Source: Bacteroidales bacterium
GTDB lineage: Bacteria; Bacteroidota; Bacteroidia; Bacteroidales; Muribaculaceae
Reading direction: 5' to 3'
NCBI GenBank assembly: GCA_003150235.1
Contig: QAMW01000027.1
Span: forward strand, 1 to 64,000
DNA length: 64,000 bases
Shown: positions 8,058 to 16,993 of the stretch, in pieces
Layout: each line of letters begins with the position of its first letter
How positions within the stretch are numbered: the first letter of the stretch is position 1
The notes under the pieces: model-generated
The model's database searches: none
Told to the model about the DNA's origin: nothing
What the model saw: the letters and a program-made list of their open reading frames with translations, nothing else
Position numbers and translations under genes: made by a program

Positions 8058-8300
8058 TTATTTTGCCGCCTGGATTGCTTCATCAATCATTTCGCGGGTA
8101 TCGTCGGCAGAACGACCGACTTTTTCTTTAATCCTGCCAATTTGCTGTTCGGCTGAACCATAAAGGTCCAGGATTGTCTTGTTGATTTCTCTCCTGATTT
8201 TACGGCCGCGCATTGTGGTGCGGGTATAACGCTCAGCATACATGCCGGTGAGTACGCCGGTTACGAGTCCGAGCAGAAATGTTTCGATACTACACTTCAT
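8058..8300 (-). CDS. Small YtxH-like membrane protein
   Basis: 80 residues: one N-terminal membrane segment with glycines ('FLLGLVTGVLTGMYA'), a basic stretch ('RGRKIRREINK') and an amphipathic helix rich in Glu/Lys/Ala. This resembles YtxH/general-stress small proteins, but the match is by shape only. Downstream of it is the shared terminator; upstream is the glmM 3' end in the same direction, 96 bases away. Confidence 0.65.
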   Translation of the reverse strand: MKCSIETFLLGLVTGVLTGMYAERYTRTTMRGRKIRREINKTILDLYGSAEQQIGRIKEKVGRSADDTREMIDEAIQAAK

Positions 8301-8396
8301 GACTGTTAATTTTAATGGTTATCAATTGCCTTAATAACCTGTCAGCACCATGAATTGTTTGACCCCCACGCCACTTCTTAACATCTATTAATGATG

Positions 8397-9782
8397 TTAC
8401 GCGAGGGAGGCGATTACGGCTTTGATTTGTTGAGCGAGGTCGTTTGCCTGGTCCATGGTGGGCGCTTCGGAGTATATGCGTATGATTGGCTCGGTGTTGG
8501 ACTTGCGGAGGTGTACCCAGCTGTCGGGGAAGTCTATCTTCACGCCGTCGATGTCAGTCACTGTCTCGTTGGCATAGCGCTCTTTCACAGCCGCGAGTAT
8601 GGCATCAACATTGATATCGGGGGTAAGCTCGATTTTGTTTTTTGCGATGGCATACTCAGGATAGGTCTTTTTAAGCTCGCTGACCTTTTTCCCGCTCTTG
8701 GCAAGCAGGGTGAGGAACAGAGCCACGCCTACCAGTGCGTCTCTTCCGTAGTGGGCGGCGGGATAGATGACTCCACCGTTGCCTTCTCCACCAATGACAG
8801 CACCTGTCTCCTTCATCTTGGTCACTACGTTGACTTCGCCCACGGCAGCGGCGGAGTAGCTGCAGCCGTGACGGTTGGTGACATCGCGGAGCGCACGTGA
8901 TGAACTGAGGTTTGACACCGTGGAGCCAGGTGTATGACTCAATACATAGTCGGCTACAGCGACAAGGGTGTATTCTTCGACAAACATCTCGCCGTTTTCC
9001 ATCACGATTGCAAGACGGTCCACATCCGGGTCAACCACAAAGCCTACATCAGCTTTGCCGGAGCGCATCAGGTCGGATATCTGCGTGAGGTTTTCAGGGA
9101 TAGGCTCGGGTGTATGGGCGAATTTTCCTGTAGCCTCGCAGTTAAGCTCGATGATGTTTTTCACTCCGAGAGCGCGTAGCAGACGGGGGATTACCACACC
9201 GCCGACCGAGTTGACTGCATCGACAGCCACAGTAAAGTCGGCTTTGGCGATTGCATCGTGGTCCACGAGGTCAAGCGCAAGCACTGATTCGATGTGTTTT
9301 GCGTCGTATGTGTTGTTGGTGTATGCGTGACCGATTGAATCGATATCAGCAAAAGTATATTCGTCATTTTCCGCTATGCGTAACACTTCCTTTCCCTGCG
9401 CGTCGTTGAGAAACTCTCCGTTCTCGTTAAGGAGCTTTAAGGCATTCCACTGCTTAGGATTGTGGGAAGCGGTGATGATGATACCTCCGCATGCCTTTTC
9501 CATTACTACGGCTACCTCGGTGGTAGGGGTCGAGGCGAGCCCTATGTTTACCACGTCAAATCCCATTCCGGTAAGGGTGGCTTCCACGAGAGAGTTGACC
9601 ATAGGCCCTGACAGACGGGCATCACGACCTACGACAATGGTACGGTTGGTGCGTGTTGTGGTTTTACTGATAAAATGTGCGTAAGCGGCGGTGAATTTCA
9701 CCACATCCACCGGACTGAGCCCTTCGCCCGGAGCTCCACCGATAGTGCCGCGGATACCTGAAATTGATTTTATTAGAGACAT
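8397..9782 (-). CDS. glmM: Phosphoglucosamine mutase (phosphohexomutase family)
   Basis: Interconverts glucosamine-6-phosphate and glucosamine-1-phosphate on the way to UDP-GlcNAc for peptidoglycan and lipid A. 461 residues with the four-domain alpha-D-phosphohexomutase layout: phosphoserine loop 'TASHNPKQWN' (Ser106), metal loop 'DPDVDRLAI' near 248-253, sugar-binding 'GEGNGG', and phosphate-binding 'RKSNTEPIIRIYSEA' at the C-terminus. The family also includes phosphomannomutase; the short sugar loop GEGNGG and Bacteroidales context favour GlmM. Last gene of the nrnA-DUF4827-glmM operon. Confidence 0.88.
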   Translation of the reverse strand: MSLIKSISGIRGTIGGAPGEGLSPVDVVKFTAAYAHFISKTTTRTNRTIVVGRDARLSGPMVNSLVEATLTGMGFDVVNIGLASTPTTEVAVVMEKACGGIIITASHNPKQWNALKLLNENGEFLNDAQGKEVLRIAENDEYTFADIDSIGHAYTNNTYDAKHIESVLALDLVDHDAIAKADFTVAVDAVNSVGGVVIPRLLRALGVKNIIELNCEATGKFAHTPEPIPENLTQISDLMRSGKADVGFVVDPDVDRLAIVMENGEMFVEEYTLVAVADYVLSHTPGSTVSNLSSSRALRDVTNRHGCSYSAAAVGEVNVVTKMKETGAVIGGEGNGGVIYPAAHYGRDALVGVALFLTLLAKSGKKVSELKKTYPEYAIAKNKIELTPDINVDAILAAVKERYANETVTDIDGVKIDFPDSWVHLRKSNTEPIIRIYSEAPTMDQANDLAQQIKAVIASLA

Positions 9783-9795
9783 GTTTCAGTATGGT

Positions 9796-10473
9796 TTATA
9801 TATTGCTTTTGAAATATCTTATCCGGTAAAGGTAGGGGGTAACCGCCGCGATTTCACTTGACATGCCGTACTGTGAGCGTATCACCAGTTCTACCTCGCA
9901 GCCGTAGCCGAGATAATTTAACGGCAGCTGTACGCCTTCGCCCCATGTGGATGATGACACCGACTGATAATTGCCGTAACGGATCGATTCACTGTAAGAT
10001 ACATCGGTGGCATTCCCTTCGGGGAAGGGATACACACCGGCGTTATACCCGGCGAGGTTATAGCGAAGGAAGCGGAAATACACGAGGTCGTTGTATTTCG
10101 GTCGGTTTTCCATGTCGCCGGTACGCACTACTTTCATATATACGTTGCCATCTTCATCCATGCGGTAGAAAGGGGCGTCTTTTGCCGGGTCTTCGGAAAG
10201 GTCCTGCATGATTCTGCCTATTTCTTCCTCGTAGTCGACACCGGTTACACCCGATTTTGCATAAATCTCCTCGGCTAATCCGCGACGTGTTATGAATATG
10301 GAGTCGGCAGGTGCATCACCGATTACACGCTGGTCGGCAAGGTAATTGTTGATTGCCTTGGTCTCATCGCGCAGCAGGTCGGCATAGCTTTTCGAGTCGT
10401 TGCAAGAAGAGAGTGCTGCACTCATCAGGAAACATCCTGTAGCAATAAAAAGTATATTTCGTAAAAGTCTCAT
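9796..10473 (-). CDS. DUF4827 lipoprotein (FKBP-like)
   Basis: 225-residue lipoprotein with lipobox LSSC at about residues 21-24 and an acidic/serine linker. The rest matches the DUF4827 family of Bacteroidales, whose fold resembles FKBP peptidyl-prolyl isomerases ('GDMENRPKYNDLVYFRF', then 'WGEGVQLPLNYLGYG' and 'VELVIRSQYG'). No isomerase activity is known to me. It lies between an NrnA-like phosphodiesterase and glmM, an arrangement shared with Bacteroides relatives. Thirteen bases separate it from glmM. Confidence 0.8.
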   Translation of the reverse strand: MRLLRNILFIATGCFLMSAALSSCNDSKSYADLLRDETKAINNYLADQRVIGDAPADSIFITRRGLAEEIYAKSGVTGVDYEEEIGRIMQDLSEDPAKDAPFYRMDEDGNVYMKVVRTGDMENRPKYNDLVYFRFLRYNLAGYNAGVYPFPEGNATDVSYSESIRYGNYQSVSSSTWGEGVQLPLNYLGYGCEVELVIRSQYGMSSEIAAVTPYLYRIRYFKSNI

Positions 10474-10512
10474 GTCTTGTGTTGAAGTGTATGTGTTGGT
10501 TATTGTTTATAA

Positions 10513-11547
10513 TTATTTGCCTTTTGATTCGAGATATTTCTCCATGTCAGCGAGGGTGGTCTTGAACAGTGCCACCGCCTCTTCGAGCGTACACTCAATC
10601 TCGCCTCCCGCAGCATTGACATGACCGCCTCCGTTGAAATATTTCTCACATATCTTATTGACGGGGAAATCTCCTTTGCTGCGTGTCGACACTTTTATGT
10701 GACGTTCGTCCTCACGCAGAAATACCGAATAAATTACATCCTCTATCGAAAGGGGCTCGTTGACAAGACCTTCCGTGTCGCCACGCTGATAGTTGTAGCG
10801 TTTCAGCTCTTCTGCAGAGAGTGTGAGCAATGCCGCTTTATGCTCCGGAAACAGCTGCATGTTTGCCACGGCATAACCATTGAGCTTTAACACGTTGGCT
10901 TTCTTCGTGTCCATTACTCGCTTGTAAATCTCATCCTTGTTGATGCCTTTTCTTACAAGTTCCGCAATGGTCACATAAAGGTCAGGGTCGTTGGAGTTGT
11001 AGGAGAAGTTGCCGGTGTCGGTCATCATGCCGGTGTAGATGCAAGTGGCTGCCTTGCGGTCGATCATGTTGAACAGTTCAAGACGGCAAAGAAGTCTGAA
11101 CAGGAGCATCGATGTAGATGACTGGTCGGGGTGTGATATGGTCACGTCGGTAAAGTCCTGCGGGCTTTCATGATGATCGACAAGTATTTTTTTTGCGGTC
11201 GCCTGTTCGAGTGCGTCTTTCATGCGGTCGACGCGGTACAGGGCGTTGTAGTCGAGGCAGAATATCAAGTCAGCGTCATGTAGCAGCTTTCCTGCAAATT
11301 CCGTGTATTTGGAATATGGCACGATGTCTTTTGCGCCGGGAAGAAACCGCAATGTCTCGGGAATCCGGTCCGGGGTCACGATACGGGCTTCCTTGCCTAT
11401 GTTGGCAAGTGTGTGAAGTAATCCCAGCGATGACCCGACTGCATCGCCGTCAGGTGCCATGTGGCAGGTGATTACAATGCGCTCGCTCTCCTGGAGCAGG
11501 TCGCGCACTGCCTTTACTTTGGTTTCCGATATGACAGGTCGTAACAT
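10513..11547 (-). CDS. DHH/DHHA1 phosphoesterase, NrnA-like
   Basis: Predicted oligoribonuclease and/or 3'-phosphoadenosine-5'-phosphate phosphatase; cleaves very short RNAs or pAp. 344 residues. DHH motifs: 'HMAPDGDAVGS' (motif I), 'FCLDYN' (motif II), 'LVDHHESP' (motif III, the DHH itself), 'GMMTDTGNFSYN' (motif IV). The C-terminal DHHA1 domain ends with 'GGGHVNAAGGE', the substrate-binding glycine motif. A canonical promoter lies just upstream and it heads the operon with DUF4827 and glmM. Confidence 0.92.
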   Translation of the reverse strand: MLRPVISETKVKAVRDLLQESERIVITCHMAPDGDAVGSSLGLLHTLANIGKEARIVTPDRIPETLRFLPGAKDIVPYSKYTEFAGKLLHDADLIFCLDYNALYRVDRMKDALEQATAKKILVDHHESPQDFTDVTISHPDQSSTSMLLFRLLCRLELFNMIDRKAATCIYTGMMTDTGNFSYNSNDPDLYVTIAELVRKGINKDEIYKRVMDTKKANVLKLNGYAVANMQLFPEHKAALLTLSAEELKRYNYQRGDTEGLVNEPLSIEDVIYSVFLREDERHIKVSTRSKGDFPVNKICEKYFNGGGHVNAAGGEIECTLEEAVALFKTTLADMEKYLESKGK

Positions 11548-11570
11548 TTGTAGGCTTTTTTATCAATTTG

Positions 11571-11601
11571 CAAAGTTACCAAAATAAACCGACATATTCA
11601 A
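11571..11601 (-). promoter_or_regulatory. Promoter of the nrnA-DUF4827-glmM operon
   Basis: On the minus strand: TTG at 11601-11599, 20 bases, then TAACTTTG at 11578-11571, 23 bases before the ATG. This fits the Bacteroidota consensus well. Confidence 0.75.
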
Positions 11602-11732
11602 TAGCGATTGATTGCCTTGGATTAAAAGTTATTTTTTATTGTGAAACGGGTTGATTTTTTGATAATTTTTTGCGAAATTTGCAATCCAAACAATTGAACA
11701 TATATATTACTAATCTATAACTCATTAAGTCA

Positions 11733-13385
11733 ATGAAGAAGAGTGCACTTCAGAAAGCCCGTGCGGCTTATCAGCCCAAGTTGCCCATTGTGCTTACCGG
11801 CGCTGTCAAAGCAGTGGAAGGTAAGGCTACTAACTCTGTGGCTGACCAGGAAGAAATCAAGAAACTGTTTCCTAACACATACGGACTTCCCGAAATTCAG
11901 TTTGAAAAGGGTGCTTCCGCAGGCAAGACAGAGCCTTTCAATGTAGGTGTCATCCTTTCAGGCGGTCAGGCTCCCGGCGGTCACAATGTGATCAGCGGTC
12001 TGTTTGACGGTATCAAGAAGGTGCATCGCGACAGCCGTTTGTACGGATTCCTCATGGGTCCCGGCGGTTTTGTTGACCATCAGTACATGGAGCTGACTGC
12101 CGATATCATTGACGAGTACCGTAACACCGGCGGTTTCGACATCATCGGTTCAGGCAGAACAAAACTTGAGACCAAGGCTCAGTTTGACAAAGGTCTCGAA
12201 ATACTGAAGCAACTTAACATCAAGGCTCTCGTAATTATCGGCGGTGACGATTCAAATACCAATGCCGCGATCCTTGCAGAGTATTACAAGGAAATCAATG
12301 CCGGTGTACAGGTAATCGGATGCCCCAAGACCATCGACGGCGACCTTAAGAACGAGGTGATTGAGACATCTTTCGGTTTCGACACTGCTACCAAGGTTTA
12401 CAGCGAGGTTATCGGTAACATACAGCGTGACTGTAACTCTTCAAAGAAATATTGGCACTTTATCAAGCTCATGGGCCGTTCGGCAAGCCATATCGCTCTT
12501 GAATGTGCTCTTCAGTGCCAGCCTAATGTCTGCATCATCTCCGAGGAGGTTGAGGCTAAGAAGCAGACTCTTAATGACATTGTGAACTCAATCGCCGATG
12601 TGGTTGCCGCCCGTGCAGCCAACGGTAATAATTTCGGTACAGTCCTCATTCCCGAGGGTCTTATCGAGTTTATCCCCGCTATGAAGGCTCTTATCGCCGA
12701 GCTTAACGACCTCCTTGCCGCCAATGCAGAAGAATTTGCAAAGGTTGACCGTCAGAATCAGCTTTCATGGATTGCCGACCGCCTGTCTGACGAAAATACC
12801 GCAATCTTTACCAGCCTTCCCGAAGGTGTCGCACGTCAGCTTTGCCTTGACCGTGACCCCCACGGCAATGTGCAGGTATCGCTTATCGAGACCGAGAAGC
12901 TGCTCGGCGAGATGGTGGCACGTCGCCTCAACGAGATGAAGAGCGAAGGCCGTTATGTAGGCAAGTTTGCATCGCTTTACCACTTCTTCGGCTACGAAGG
13001 TCGTTGCGCCGACCCGTCTAACTTTGACGCCGACTATTGCTATGCGCTCGGTTTCAATGCCGCTTGTCTTATCAACGCCGGCGTTACCGGTTACATGTCA
13101 AGTGTACGCGGTTTGACCAAGCCTTCTGTACAGTGGATTGCCGGTGGTATTCCTATCACGATGATGATGAATATGGAGCGTCGTCACGGAGCCATGAAGC
13201 CCGTTATACAAAAGGCTCTCGTAAGCCTCGACGGTGCGCCTTTCAAGAAATTCGCTTCACAGCGCGACGGATGGGCTATCAACACCGACTTCGTTTATCC
13301 CGGCCCGATTCAGTATTTCGGCCCGGCAGAGGTGTGCGACCAGCCATCACTTACCCTTCAGTATGAGCATCGTCAGCATCATTAA
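11733..13385 (+). CDS. pfp: Diphosphate--fructose-6-phosphate 1-phosphotransferase
   Basis: Phosphorylates fructose-6-phosphate reversibly with pyrophosphate in place of ATP, an energy-saving step typical of anaerobic Bacteroidales. 550 residues, the long PFP class. 'GVILSGGQAPGGHN' binds phosphate, 'IIGGDDSNTNA' near residue 170 carries the second Asp (GGDD) that marks pyrophosphate specificity, 'CPKTIDGDL' holds the catalytic Asp, and 'KLMGRSASHIALECAL' binds the sugar phosphate. Single gene with its own terminator; the upstream 185 bases are AT-rich and surely contain its promoter, but only an imperfect -7 box (GAAATTTG) is seen. Confidence 0.95.
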   Translation: MKKSALQKARAAYQPKLPIVLTGAVKAVEGKATNSVADQEEIKKLFPNTYGLPEIQFEKGASAGKTEPFNVGVILSGGQAPGGHNVISGLFDGIKKVHRDSRLYGFLMGPGGFVDHQYMELTADIIDEYRNTGGFDIIGSGRTKLETKAQFDKGLEILKQLNIKALVIIGGDDSNTNAAILAEYYKEINAGVQVIGCPKTIDGDLKNEVIETSFGFDTATKVYSEVIGNIQRDCNSSKKYWHFIKLMGRSASHIALECALQCQPNVCIISEEVEAKKQTLNDIVNSIADVVAARAANGNNFGTVLIPEGLIEFIPAMKALIAELNDLLAANAEEFAKVDRQNQLSWIADRLSDENTAIFTSLPEGVARQLCLDRDPHGNVQVSLIETEKLLGEMVARRLNEMKSEGRYVGKFASLYHFFGYEGRCADPSNFDADYCYALGFNAACLINAGVTGYMSSVRGLTKPSVQWIAGGIPITMMMNMERRHGAMKPVIQKALVSLDGAPFKKFASQRDGWAINTDFVYPGPIQYFGPAEVCDQPSLTLQYEHRQHH

Positions 13386-13427
13386 TAGAGGCTGACAGCC
13401 AACCATAAAACCCGAATCACAGCTTGC

Positions 13428-13475
13428 AGGGACCGCCTCGGGGGAGCAATTCCGCTCTCAGGCGGTCCCTTTATT
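13428..13475 (+). terminator. Terminator after the PPi-phosphofructokinase gene
   Basis: Perfect 11-bp arms AGGGACCGCCT (13428-13438) and AGGCGGTCCCT (13460-13470) around a loop that can pair again (GAGC/GCTC), followed by TTATTATATA. Confidence 0.85.
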
Positions 13476-13516
13476 ATATAGGTATGATGCCCGATTGACA
13501 AGCCATGTGAAAAAAA

Positions 13517-13547
13517 TTTGTTATTACGGGATTTTGTCGTAACTTTG
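13517..13547 (+). promoter_or_regulatory. Promoter of the cobalamin uptake operon
   Basis: TTTG (13517-13520), 19 bases, TAACTTTG (13540-13547): an exact Bacteroidota promoter. Transcription would begin about base 13553, at the first bases of the cobalamin riboswitch. Confidence 0.85.
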
Positions 13548-13552
13548 CGGTC

Positions 13553-13736
13553 ACGTTGGTTCGCCCTCATTGTTTTGGCGGCGATTAAAAGGGAACACGG
13601 GTGAGAATCCCGGACAGTCCCGCTGCGGTAATTTTCATTAACGGTCTCAGGCATTGAGCCACTGGATTCCGGCTATACGGATTTGGGAAGGCGCCTGGGT
13701 GAAACCGGAAATAAGTCCGAAGACCTGCCTGCGTGT
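13553..13736 (+). promoter_or_regulatory. Cobalamin (adenosylcobalamin-type) riboswitch
   Basis: The conserved core is readable: 'AAAAGGGAACACGGGTGA' with 'GAATCCCGGACAGTCCC', then 'GCTGCGGTAA', 'GAGCCACTGG', 'GGGAAGGCGCC' and the B12 box 'AAGTCCGAAGACCTGCC' close to the end. It follows the promoter directly and precedes the BtuB-like receptor gene by about 25 bases. Binding of cobalamin should lower expression of the whole uptake operon; the short distance to the start codon suggests control of translation. Confidence 0.95.
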
Positions 13737-13760
13737 AAATAAAGATGTTTTTCTTCGAGG

Positions 13761-15794
13761 ATGAGAGGACATAAAGAGATTAAAATAGTGCACGGTATGC
13801 AGGCGCGCTGCTTCTTCACGGGGGTTGCCGCATTGCTGTCGCTTCATGCTAATGGCGCCGAACCCGACTCTATCACAGGTAAGGTACACCAGATTGATGA
13901 AGTGACCGTGACTTCGCGTCGCGCTCCTAACAGGGTGTCGACTGCCGTACCCGTGCAGACCCTCTCTATCGATGATATCACCCAACTCGGTGTACAGAAC
14001 ATGGCTGACGCCGTACGCCGGTTTGCAGGCACGAATGTGCGCGACTACGGCGGTATCGGTGGATTGAAGACCGTCTCTGTCCGCAACATGGGGGCGGCGC
14101 ATACTGCTGTAAGCTATGACGGCGCCCCGGTGAGCAACTGTCAGGCGGGTCAGATTGACATAGGACGCTTTTCGCTCGACAATGTCGGTATGCTCTCGCT
14201 TGCCGTAGGGCAGACAGATGACATGCTTCAGTGCGCGCGCCTGTATGCATCGGCGGCTGTGCTCGGTATCACCACTGAACGCCCGTCTTTTACCGGTGGC
14301 AAACCGGCAATGTTCCGCGTGAAGATGAGCGGCGGCTCATTCGGGTATGTCAGCCCCTCTTTGCGATGGTGGCAAAAAATAGGCTCGCGTGTCACGACTT
14401 CAGTCGACGGTACATTCATGCGCGCCGACGGAAATTATCCGTTTACATTGGTCAACGGAAAATATGTGACCCGGGAGCGTCGTAACAATTCCGCGATTGA
14501 TTCCTGGCACGGAGAGGCGAATGTGTACTATGACATGCCTGATGGCGGCGATCTTCAGGTAAAAGGATATTACTTCTATTCCAAGCGGGGATTGCCGGGT
14601 GCTATTGTGCTTTATAACCCGGTCTCGACTGAGAAATTATGGGATGAGAATGCATTTGTGCAGGCAAAATATCATAAGGCTTTCTCTAAGAAGTGGGAGC
14701 TGCAGGCACATGCAAAATATAACTACGGATGGAACAAGGACACCGAGGAGGGACCGCAGTTCACCGGAAACCACTATGAAGCGGTTCATAAGCAGAATGA
14801 ATATTATCTTTCCGCTACCGGGCTGTATCGTCCTGTAAATAATGTGACGGTGGCATTGGCGCAAGATGGTGTCATCAACACTCTTGAAAGCACTATGGTG
14901 GGATGCCCGAATCCTACGCGCTACACATCGCTTACGGCACTAAGTGCGCGCTGGCAGCCGTCGATATTTACCGTTTTCGGGTCAGTTGTCGGTACTTATA
15001 TTACCGAGCGCGTAGAGAGTGGGGACCGTCCCCATGACATAAAACGTATCAACCCGTCGCTGTCGGTAAGCGTCAAGCCTATAGCCGGGGAGATGTTCTA
15101 TGTGAGAGCGATGTATAAAAGCACTTTCAGGGTGCCTACATTCAACGACCTTTATTACGACCGTCTCGGCAGCCGTGTGCTCCGTCCCGAAAAAGCTGAT
15201 GAATTTGACCTGGGCATAACATGGAGCCGCTCGTTCTTTCCCGCAATGGATTATTTCTCGGTGACACTCGACACATATTATAACGATGTCACCGACAAGA
15301 TTGTCGCCTTCCCCTCCACTTATGCCTGGCGTATGATTAATTACGGCAAAGTGCATGTGACGGGGCTTGATGTCACTCTCTCTACGGCATTTTCATTGCC
15401 GAAAAATATAAAACTGATACTTAACGGAGCCTATACATGGCAACGCGCTATTGATGTCACCGACAAGGAGTCGCGTAATTACAAGGCGCAACTTCCTTAT
15501 ACGCCCGAACACAGCGGCAATGCTTCCGCAATCGTGGAGACCCCTTGGGTCAATGTGGGTTATTCGGTTGTTGCCGTGGGAATGCGTTACTACATGTCGG
15601 AAAATATCAAGGCAAACGAGATTGACGGATATGCCGAGCAGACGCTTACCGTGTCGCGTGATTTCAAGTTCAAGGGGTGTGACCTCACGCTCCGTGGCGA
15701 ACTCATAAATCTTGCCGACGAGCAATATGATGTCATCAAGTTTTATCCTATGCCCGGGAGGTCATGGCGTCTTACGGGAGTATTTAAATTTTAA
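13761..15794 (+). CDS. btuB: TonB-dependent cobalamin receptor, BtuB-like
   Basis: Outer-membrane gated channel that imports cobalamin with energy from TonB. 677 residues: signal peptide, a TonB-box-like 'IDEVTVTSRR' near residue 50, a plug domain ('NMADAVRRFAGTNVRDYGG', 'VRNMGAAHTAVSYDG'), then a beta-barrel ending in a terminal phenylalanine (VFKF). It has no N-terminal carboxypeptidase-like domain, so it is BtuB-like and not SusC-like. Substrate is inferred from the riboswitch directly upstream and the Btu genes downstream. The start at 13761 is chosen for its basic signal peptide; 13797 (MQAR) is an alternative. Confidence 0.92.
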   Translation: MRGHKEIKIVHGMQARCFFTGVAALLSLHANGAEPDSITGKVHQIDEVTVTSRRAPNRVSTAVPVQTLSIDDITQLGVQNMADAVRRFAGTNVRDYGGIGGLKTVSVRNMGAAHTAVSYDGAPVSNCQAGQIDIGRFSLDNVGMLSLAVGQTDDMLQCARLYASAAVLGITTERPSFTGGKPAMFRVKMSGGSFGYVSPSLRWWQKIGSRVTTSVDGTFMRADGNYPFTLVNGKYVTRERRNNSAIDSWHGEANVYYDMPDGGDLQVKGYYFYSKRGLPGAIVLYNPVSTEKLWDENAFVQAKYHKAFSKKWELQAHAKYNYGWNKDTEEGPQFTGNHYEAVHKQNEYYLSATGLYRPVNNVTVALAQDGVINTLESTMVGCPNPTRYTSLTALSARWQPSIFTVFGSVVGTYITERVESGDRPHDIKRINPSLSVSVKPIAGEMFYVRAMYKSTFRVPTFNDLYYDRLGSRVLRPEKADEFDLGITWSRSFFPAMDYFSVTLDTYYNDVTDKIVAFPSTYAWRMINYGKVHVTGLDVTLSTAFSLPKNIKLILNGAYTWQRAIDVTDKESRNYKAQLPYTPEHSGNASAIVETPWVNVGYSVVAVGMRYYMSENIKANEIDGYAEQTLTVSRDFKFKGCDLTLRGELINLADEQYDVIKFYPMPGRSWRLTGVFKF

Positions 15795-15829
15795 CAACAA
15801 AAATGATTATAATATTATCAACTTTGATT

Positions 15830-16975
15830 ATGAAAATGAGAAAAATTTATCTTGCGATGGCTGCTGTTGTTGCATTTGGCAGCGTGTTTACTTCATGTAG
15901 TGATGATGACGAGCCGAAGTGGAATGACGAAGGTTCGGAAATCACTCTTCCCGAATCAAGAATGTATATCCTTAATGAAGGATCAATGTCACAGAACAAT
16001 GCTTCAATCAGTTTTTATAATCCCGGCGAAGGCGAGCCGAAATTTGTAGCTGACATCTTCTTTGACCAGAACGGAGGTCGCCTTGGTGACACCGGACAGA
16101 GCATGATTAAATACGGTAAGAATATCTATGTTGCCGTTTACGGGTCAAATTATATGGTCAAGCTCAATACAGCATGTGTGAAAGAAGGTGAGGTATCCTT
16201 CTCGAAAGATCCCGAACTTCAGGGTGGTGTACGCTACATCGCTGCTGAGGACGGCTATATATATGCTTCCTTCTATGGCGGCATTGTGGCAAAAATCAAT
16301 GCTTCGACCTTGGATGTTGAAAAGAAACTCAAGACTCCCGGTGCCAATCTTGAAGGTGTAGCGATTGAAAATGATTACCTTTATGTGGCAAATTCCTATG
16401 AGCGTACCACCGATCCCGAGACCGGAAAGAACAAATATAATTATTTCAAAGATGTATTTGTAATCGATCTAAACACATTTACTCTGAAAGAGACCCTCGT
16501 AGTAGAGCAAAACCCTAACATGCTCATCGAGGAAGATGACAAAGTATTCCTTATCTCTTGGAACTATAGTCGTGAAAGCTATGTGCTTCAGATGATTGAC
16601 CCGGATGCAAACAACAAGGTTACCGAACTCGGCTATGCGACCAATATGGCTGCCGGTAACGACATGCTTTATCTTGTTGACTCACGCACCGACTATTCCG
16701 TACGACCCTACGTCACTACCAATACTTTCAGCTCTTATGACATCAAGAGCCGTCGTCTCAACACCACTTCATTCCTTAAGGATGCTCCCGCCGAACTTGC
16801 TACATCAAGCATCTACATGATGACGGTAAGCGAGTACACCGGCGACATCTACATCGGTGTGACCAATTACTCTGCAAGCAATGGAACAATGTATCGCTTC
16901 AAACAGGACGGAAGTTTTGTCGGCAAGTTTGATTGCGGCGGTCAGAATCCCCGTGCCGCAGTGTTCTTTAACTGA
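15830..16975 (+). CDS. BtuG-like beta-propeller surface lipoprotein (DUF5074)
   Basis: About 381 residues. Signal peptide with lipobox FTSC followed by 'SDDDEP', the acidic tail that marks surface-exported lipoproteins in Bacteroidota. The mature part is a repeating beta-propeller ('LNEGSMSQNNASISFYN', 'YGKNIYVAVYGSNYMVKLN', 'IENDYLYVANSYE', 'GNDMLYLVDSR'). In Bacteroides, BtuG is a propeller lipoprotein that binds cobalamin at the cell surface with extreme affinity and works with BtuB; the position directly after btuB and behind a cobalamin riboswitch supports the same role here. The identification as BtuG is inference from fold and context. The ATG at 15830 gives a normal signal peptide. 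Confidence 0.8.
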   Translation: MKMRKIYLAMAAVVAFGSVFTSCSDDDEPKWNDEGSEITLPESRMYILNEGSMSQNNASISFYNPGEGEPKFVADIFFDQNGGRLGDTGQSMIKYGKNIYVAVYGSNYMVKLNTACVKEGEVSFSKDPELQGGVRYIAAEDGYIYASFYGGIVAKINASTLDVEKKLKTPGANLEGVAIENDYLYVANSYERTTDPETGKNKYNYFKDVFVIDLNTFTLKETLVVEQNPNMLIEEDDKVFLISWNYSRESYVLQMIDPDANNKVTELGYATNMAAGNDMLYLVDSRTDYSVRPYVTTNTFSSYDIKSRRLNTTSFLKDAPAELATSSIYMMTVSEYTGDIYIGVTNYSASNGTMYRFKQDGSFVGKFDCGGQNPRAAVFFN

Positions 16976-16993
16976 TAATGTCGGTCTGTTGAC